A program made the position numbers and the translations under genes. From JBBPZA01 sp963728925 (GTDB taxonomy: Bacteria; Actinomycetota; Thermoleophilia; Solirubrobacterales; Solirubrobacteraceae): DNA of 44,131 nt. The stretch is from positions 1 to 44,131 of the forward strand of contig CAVSMB010000021.1 in NCBI GenBank assembly GCA_963728925.1. Reading direction: 5' to 3'. The stretch's first letter is position 1, and every line of letters starts with the position of its first letter. Positions 40,438 to 44,131 of this stretch are shown here, piece by piece. Below the pieces are notes generated by a model, which was not told the DNA's origin, searched no databases, and saw only the letters and a list, made by a program, of their open reading frames with translations.

Positions 40438-41489
40438 CCGCGCGTCCCGGTCGCGGGGCTCGCCGAGAGGCGCCCGTCGACGCTCGTCGCGGCGAGCTTC
40501 AGGCGCAGACGAAGGCGCAGCGCCCTGCCGTCCGCCGATCCCACCAGCGCGTCGACCGCGCTTCCGCTCAGCCGCTCCACGCGTCCCTCGTAGAGCGCGC
40601 CATGGCGCAACGTCACCGAGCTGCTGCGCATCGCCAGCCCGCCGCCGTCGAGCGGCTGCCCGGCCAGGCGCACCACGAGGCGGCCGCCCCCGTCGGTCAG
40701 GCGCAACGAAAGGTTGACGACGCCGGTCCCGTCCGACGTGAGGCCCTGGCGGACGGTGCCGGTTACGCGGGAGGCGAACCCGCGCTCGCGCGGGGGCGCG
40801 GCCGCGCGCGCCGGCGCGGCCAGCAGGGTGGGCGGCGTGCCCGCCCGCCGCGCCCAGCCGCGCGCCAGCGGCCCCGCGGGCAGCCACAGCGCGAGGCCGA
40901 GCACGGCGGCGAGCACCGCCGCGAGTGAGCCCCCGCGAACCAGCCCGTGCCCGGGCCCCGCGCCGGCGAGGCGGAAGCCCAGCGCGCCGAGCACCGCCAG
41001 CGAGCAGGCGAGCGTCACGAGCGCCAGCCAGAGGCTGCGGACGTCGCTTCCGGTCCCGAGGCCGTGCACCACGGCGACCGGGCAGCAGGCGTAGGCCAGC
41101 CAGTGCACGCCTCGCCACGCGCGATAGCCCAGGCGCGCGCGGACGAGGCTCGTGACGGTGACGGCGAGCAGCAGGTCGACGGCCAGGGCGCCGAGCCCGA
41201 CCCACAGCGGGCGGTAGGCCGAGGCGAGAGGAACGACGGCGGCGGCGAGCCCGATCGGGGCGTAGCCGTCGAGCACCGAGGTGAGGATGTGCACGGCGAG
41301 CACGGCGAGGGCAAGCAGCGAGAAGGTGCGGTGCGCCGCGTCGACCAGCAGGCGCGGGGCCCCGGCGGGCCGCCGGCGATCCGCGTGGACGATGCCGAGC
41401 ACCACGCTGGCCGTGAGGACGACGAGGGTCACGGCGCCGGCGCCGCGCGTCAGGTACCACATCGCCGAGGGACCCGCGGCGGCGATCAC
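40434..41489 (-). CDS. Ferric-reductase-like transmembrane haem protein with C-terminal extracytoplasmic domain
   Basis: 351 residues from GTG 41489, overlapping the ApbE stop (GTGA). Six or so membrane helices in residues 10-210 with two His pairs, His53/His67 (AAHRTFSLLALAVLAVHILT) and His129/His142 (RGVHWLAYACCPVAVVHGLG), the arrangement that holds b haems in ferric-reductase/YedZ-type proteins. After a last helix (LAAVLAAVLGLALWLPAG) about 130 residues follow as a soluble beta-rich domain: VTGTVRQGLTSDGTGVVNLS, RLVVRLAGQPLDGGGLAMRS. There is no S/T-G-A-T flavin-attachment motif in it. It likely moves electrons through the membrane between the NuoF-like protein inside and an unknown acceptor outside. 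Confidence 0.8.
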   Translation of the reverse strand: MIAAAGPSAMWYLTRGAGAVTLVVLTASVVLGIVHADRRRPAGAPRLLVDAAHRTFSLLALAVLAVHILTSVLDGYAPIGLAAAVVPLASAYRPLWVGLGALAVDLLLAVTVTSLVRARLGYRAWRGVHWLAYACCPVAVVHGLGTGSDVRSLWLALVTLACSLAVLGALGFRLAGAGPGHGLVRGGSLAAVLAAVLGLALWLPAGPLARGWARRAGTPPTLLAAPARAAAPPRERGFASRVTGTVRQGLTSDGTGVVNLSLRLTDGGGRLVVRLAGQPLDGGGLAMRSSSVTLRHGALYEGRVERLSGSAVDALVGSADGRALRLRLRLKLAATSVDGRLSASPATGTRG

Positions 41490-42405
41490 GTCGCCTCCGA
41501 GGGCGCCGGCCAGCCGCCCGCCGTCGTGATCGAGCCGTCGACGGCGACGAGGCGCGCCGGCAGCCCGGCGGCGTGCAGCCGCGCCGGCGCACGGGCGCCG
41601 CGGACGATCGCCGCGGTGCTCGCGGCGTTCGCATCAACGCACGTCGCGGCGGCGACGCTCGCCGCTCGCCACACCTCTCGCGCCGGAAGCCCGGTGGCGG
41701 GGTCGACGATGTGGTGCGCGGCCTGCGACCCGCGCCGCCAGCGGCGCGACGTCGTGCTGGAGGTCGCCAGCCCTCCGCTCCGGATCGCGACGGTCTGCCC
41801 GGGCGCCTCCGGGCCGTCGCGGTGGTCCTCGCAGGCGCGCACCGCCCAGCCTTCGTCGGGGCTGGGCCCGGCGACCGCGATGTCGCCGCCGAGGTTGACC
41901 AGCACCCCGGCGCCGGTCGCGCGCGCGGCGGCCGCGGCCGCGCGGTCGGCCGCGAGCGCCTTCGCGCTCGCGCCCAGGTCGAGCGAGACCCCGGCGGGCA
42001 CCCGCACGGTGCGCTCTCGCGCGTCGACCACGACGGCCTGCCACCCGGGCACCGAGGCGGCGCGCAGCGGGGCGCCGGAGTCACGCACCGCGAGAAGTTG
42101 CGGTCATAGCCGGCGAGGGCCATCGCCCGCCCGACGGTCGGGTCGACGTCCCCGTCGGTCGCCCGCGCGACCCGCACCGCGGCCTGCACGGCGGCGATGA
42201 GCACGGGCCCGACGACGACCGGCCGGCCCGCCGCGCGGTTCACGCCCATCAGCTCGGAGTCCTCGCGAAAGCGGCTGCACGCGGCGTCGATCGCGTCGAG
42301 CTCGCGCTCGACGGCGGCGCGCGCGAGCGCCAACACGCGCGCGTGGTCAACGTGCACCGAGGCGGTCGTCCCCAGCGCGGGCCAGCGAGCCGTCGTGGGC
42401 GTCAC
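41486..42405 (-). CDS. ApbE-type FAD:protein FMN transferase, one frameshift
   Basis: GTG 42405 overlaps the stop of the small membrane gene (GTGA). N-terminal frame: ALGTTASVHVDHARVLALAR, ACSRFREDSELMGVNRAAGR (SRF..SELxxxN motif), TDGDVDPTVGRAMALAGYDR. The frame breaks at about 42095-42103 and continues as LLAVRDSGAPLRAASVPGWQ, GVSLDLGASAKALAADRAAA, GAGVLVNLGGDIAVAGPSPD and HHIVDPATGLPAR (catalytic-site motif HIxDPxTG). Adding one base gives 306 residues, normal for the family. ApbE enzymes attach FMN to Ser/Thr of exported proteins from FAD. No signal peptide or lipobox is seen, so it would act inside unless exported otherwise. No recognised substrate motif is in the operon. Confidence 0.85.
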
Positions 42406-42707
42406 GAGCCGCCGGAGACGGCCGGAGGGACCGGCGGCGGGCTCGGCGCCGGTGCGGGCGCCTGGGCGGGCGGCTGCGGAGCGGGCGCTCCACCGCCGAT
42501 CCGCGGAATCGCCTGAGGCGCGGGGACGACGACGCGCGCCGGGGTTGCCGGAGGCGTGGAGGCCGGCTTGCCGTGGCCCTTCACGGCCTGCGCGGCGACG
42601 CCGGAGAGGGCCGCGGTCAGGCCGACCGCACCGGCGATCGACGCGGCGGTGACGCGCCTCGCGGCCCGCAGCGCGCGGTCCCGGGCGTCAGAGCGATCGC
42701 TGAGCAT
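42402..42707 (-). CDS. Small single-pass membrane protein with proline-rich tail
   Basis: 101 residues from ATG 42707, first gene of the five-gene electron-transfer operon. Charged N-terminus MLSDRSDARDRALRAARRVT, one hydrophobic segment AASIAGAVGLTAALSGVAAQ, then an extracytoplasmic Ala/Pro tail (PAPQAIPRIGGGAPAPQPPA, AQAPAPAPSPPPVPPAVSGGS) with no fold expected. Orientation is positive-inside, tail out. I know no named family. It may anchor or organise the redox proteins at the cell surface. An alternative is a cleaved signal peptide with a secreted tail. Its tail has Ser/Gly near the end (SGGS) but no flavin-attachment motif. Confidence 0.65.
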   Translation of the reverse strand: MLSDRSDARDRALRAARRVTAASIAGAVGLTAALSGVAAQAVKGHGKPASTPPATPARVVVPAPQAIPRIGGGAPAPQPPAQAPAPAPSPPPVPPAVSGGS

Positions 42708-42807
42708 GCGGAGCAGTGTGCGGGTTGGGGGGTCAACCTCCCATCACGCGCGGGCAAAGCTTCGGCAAAGGCCACGCAGCGGCGGCGACGCCCGTACGCC
42801 GCGCGGC

Positions 42808-42813
42808 TAGCCT
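42808..42813 (+). promoter_or_regulatory. -10 box TAGCCT, leaderless start at 42820
   Basis: TAGCCT lies 6 nt before TTG 42820. The 112-nt gap to the divergent operon start at 42707 must hold both promoters; a weak CACACT (42715-42720 on the minus strand) precedes ATG 42707 by 7 nt. Confidence 0.45.
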
Positions 42814-42819
42814 CAGGCA

Positions 42820-43506
42820 TTGTCGCGCCTGCTGATCGCAGAAGACGACGCGGGGATCCTCGAGCCGCTCGCCCGTGCGCTCGTGCGCGACGGCTACGAG
42901 GTCGACGCCGTCGGCGACGGCGAGGAGGCGGCGCGGCTGGGGGTGGCGCGGCTGGGGGTGGCGGGCAACCACGACCTCCTGGTCCTCGACATCGGCTTGC
43001 CGCGGCTCGATGGCCTCGAGGTGTGCCGTCGCGTGCGCCGCGTGCACCCGGAGCTGCCGATCCTGCTGCTCACCGCGCTTGGCGAGGAGCTCGACGTCGT
43101 CGAGGGCCTCGAGGCCGGCGCCGACGACTACGTGACCAAGCCGTTCCGTCTCGCGGAGCTGCTCGCGCGCATGCGCGCCCAGCTTCGCCGCGGCGCCGCC
43201 AGGGCCCCGACGGTCGAGGCCAGGGGCGTCCGCGTGGACCGCACCGCGCGACGCGCGTGGCGCGACGGACGCGAGCTCGAGCTGACCCCAAAGGAGTTCG
43301 ATCTCCTAGCACTGCTCGTCGAGGAGGCCGGCGCCGTCGTCCGGCGGGAGCGCATCATGCGCGAGGTGTGGGACGCGAACTGGTTCGGCTCCACCAAGAC
43401 GCTCGACATGCACGTCTCCTGGTTGCGGCGCAAGCTCGGCGACGACGCCGGCGAGCCTGCGCTGCTGACGACGGTCCGCGGCGTCGGGCTGCGCTTCAAG
43501 GCCTGA
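42820..43506 (+). CDS. OmpR/PhoB-family response regulator
   Basis: 228 residues from TTG 42820. Receiver domain: acidic pair in LLIAEDDAGI, phospho-acceptor Asp57 in LLVLDIGLPRLDG, Thr85 (LLLTALGEE), Lys107 in DDYVTKPF. The winged-helix domain follows (RELELTPKEFDLLALLVEEA, STKTLDMHVSWLRRKLGDD, TTVRGVGLRF). A perfect 15-bp tandem duplication at 42931-42960 repeats RLGVA in the loop before the Asp and explains why Asp is about five residues later than usual. It is adjacent to a kinase gene and divergent from the electron-transfer operon, a likely target. Confidence 0.92.
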   Translation: MSRLLIAEDDAGILEPLARALVRDGYEVDAVGDGEEAARLGVARLGVAGNHDLLVLDIGLPRLDGLEVCRRVRRVHPELPILLLTALGEELDVVEGLEAGADDYVTKPFRLAELLARMRAQLRRGAARAPTVEARGVRVDRTARRAWRDGRELELTPKEFDLLALLVEEAGAVVRRERIMREVWDANWFGSTKTLDMHVSWLRRKLGDDAGEPALLTTVRGVGLRFKA

Positions 43507-44131
43507 GTGCGCCGCCGGCTGGTCGCCTCCACCGCGCTCATCGCGCTCGCCGCCGTGCTCGTCCTCGGGGTTCCGCTGGGCATCGTCGGGGCGCGTCGCG
43601 CGCACTCGGAGGCCGTCGGCCGGCTCGAGCGCGAGGCCGACACCGTCGCCGCCGCCGTCGACGATCCCGTCGAGGGAGGGCGGCCCCTGGACGCCACCGC
43701 CCTGGCGCGGCTGGTCCATCCGCGCCACTGGGTCACCGTGATCGACTCGCGGGGCCGCCGGACGGCGGTCGGCGTGCCGATCCCCGGCGCCGCGCTCTCG
43801 GTGCGGTCGGGCCTGGCTCGAGACGTCCAGGTGATCGCCAGCGAGCCGGCGAGCGAGGTGTCCGGTCGCCAGCGCGGCGTCTGGCTGCTGGTCGGGTTGC
43901 TCGCCGTCGGCGGGACGGCGGCCGCGGTCGGGCTCGCCGTCGTCCAGGGCCGCCGGCTGGCCCGGCCGCTCGAGCGCCTCTCGCGGACGTCGACGCTGCT
44001 CGGCACGGGCGACTTCTCGGCGCGCGCGAGCCGCTCCGGCATTCCCAGATGGACGCGGTGGCGGAGGCGCTGGACACCACCGCCGTCCGCATCGCGCGGC
44101 TGCTCGCCGCGAGCGCGACCTCTCGGCGGAC
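43507..44131 (+). CDS. Sensor histidine kinase, 3' truncated by the window end
   Basis: GTG 43507 follows the regulator stop with no gap. Helix 1 is RRRLVASTALIALAAVLVLG; a periplasmic sensor loop of about 90 residues follows with no cofactor motif; helix 2 is GVWLLVGLLAVGGTAAAVGL, then the start of a HAMP (QGRRLARPLERLSRTSTLLG, TGDFSARASRSG). After IP at about 44046 one G is missing, and again at about 44112; restoring both reads EMDAVAEALDTTAVRIARLL and AAERDLSAD, the lead-in to the phospho-acceptor helix. Dimerisation and ATPase domains lie beyond the window. Partner of the regulator at 42820. Confidence 0.8.
   Translation, partial: MRRRLVASTALIALAAVLVLGVPLGIVGARRAHSEAVGRLEREADTVAAAVDDPVEGGRPLDATALARLVHPRHWVTVIDSRGRRTAVGVPIPGAALSVRSGLARDVQVIASEPASEVSGRQRGVWLLVGLLAVGGTAAAVGLAVVQGRRLARPLERLSRTSTLLGTGDFSARASRSGIPRWTRWRRRWTPPPSASRGCSPRARPLGG

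Noticed and set aside
38671..42405. Single minus-strand open frame of 1244 codons
   Set aside because: It joins the ApbE N-terminus, the shadow frame of the haem protein and most of the NuoF-like gene. Overlapping starts and stops show these are separate genes.
1..44131. CRISPR array, transposase, integrase, phage genes or plasmid origin
   Set aside because: No regularly spaced repeats with unique spacers, and no recognisable transposase, recombinase or replication protein in any frame I read; the only mobile-element hint is the tRNA fragment.

Overview
The window is very GC-rich (estimated above 70% by eye) and almost wholly coding. Three things suggest a high-GC actinobacterium, and I infer a relative of Thermoleophilia/Solirubrobacterales: large LuxR-type and cyclase-type ATPase regulators, frequent GTG/TTG starts, and many genes whose -10 box lies only 6-9 nt before the start codon (probable leaderless mRNAs). 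Taxonomy is an inference; there is no rRNA gene here.

Layout. 1-4.0 kb is damaged: a frame-broken STAS gene, the 3' piece of a tRNA-Asp, a decayed secreted protein, a secreted lyase-like protein with one frameshift, and a gamma-glutamyltransferase remnant. 4.0-10.7 kb holds a GntR regulator, then a cyclase/AAA/TPR regulator coupled by overlapping codons to a short-chain dehydrogenase and an acyl-CoA synthetase (both with internal deletions), and an intact phosphotriesterase-family hydrolase. 10.7-17.1 kb holds a LuxR ATPase regulator, a cupin, an MFS exporter joined by deletion to the tail of a second regulator, and an intact MmsA-type aldehyde dehydrogenase. 17.3-25.1 kb holds a flavin monooxygenase divergent from a second LuxR ATPase regulator, small hypothetical genes, a secreted repeat protein and an MFS transporter. 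25.1-28.6 kb is a hydantoinase/oxoprolinase pair (hyuA-hyuB).

28.7-32.1 kb is a tight three-gene operon: circularly permuted ATP-grasp, class I glutamine-amidotransferase-like hydrolase, and GCS2-type carboxylate-amine ligase. It could make and trim a gamma-glutamyl or peptide-like metabolite and is one of two candidates here for a poorly described system. 32.5-34.1 kb is a benzoylformate-decarboxylase-like ThDP enzyme. 34.4-38.9 kb is a ROK regulator with a XylF/ChvE-type sugar ABC importer (binding lipoprotein, single-domain ATPase, permease).

38.9-42.7 kb, on the minus strand, is a five-gene operon in which every junction is a 4-bp stop/start overlap: proline-rich single-pass protein, ApbE flavin transferase, ferric-reductase-like haem membrane protein, NuoF/RnfC-like flavo-iron-sulfur protein, ferredoxin. 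It looks like a trans-membrane electron-transfer module, but no recognisable FMN-binding acceptor for ApbE lies in the window. A divergent OmpR-type response regulator and a truncated histidine kinase finish the window and may control it.

Quality caveat. Several otherwise perfect genes carry a net one-base deletion in or beside G/C runs, and four loci in the first 15.6 kb keep both ends of a gene but lack the middle. I annotate these as seen. Sequencing or assembly error is a real alternative to genuine decay.
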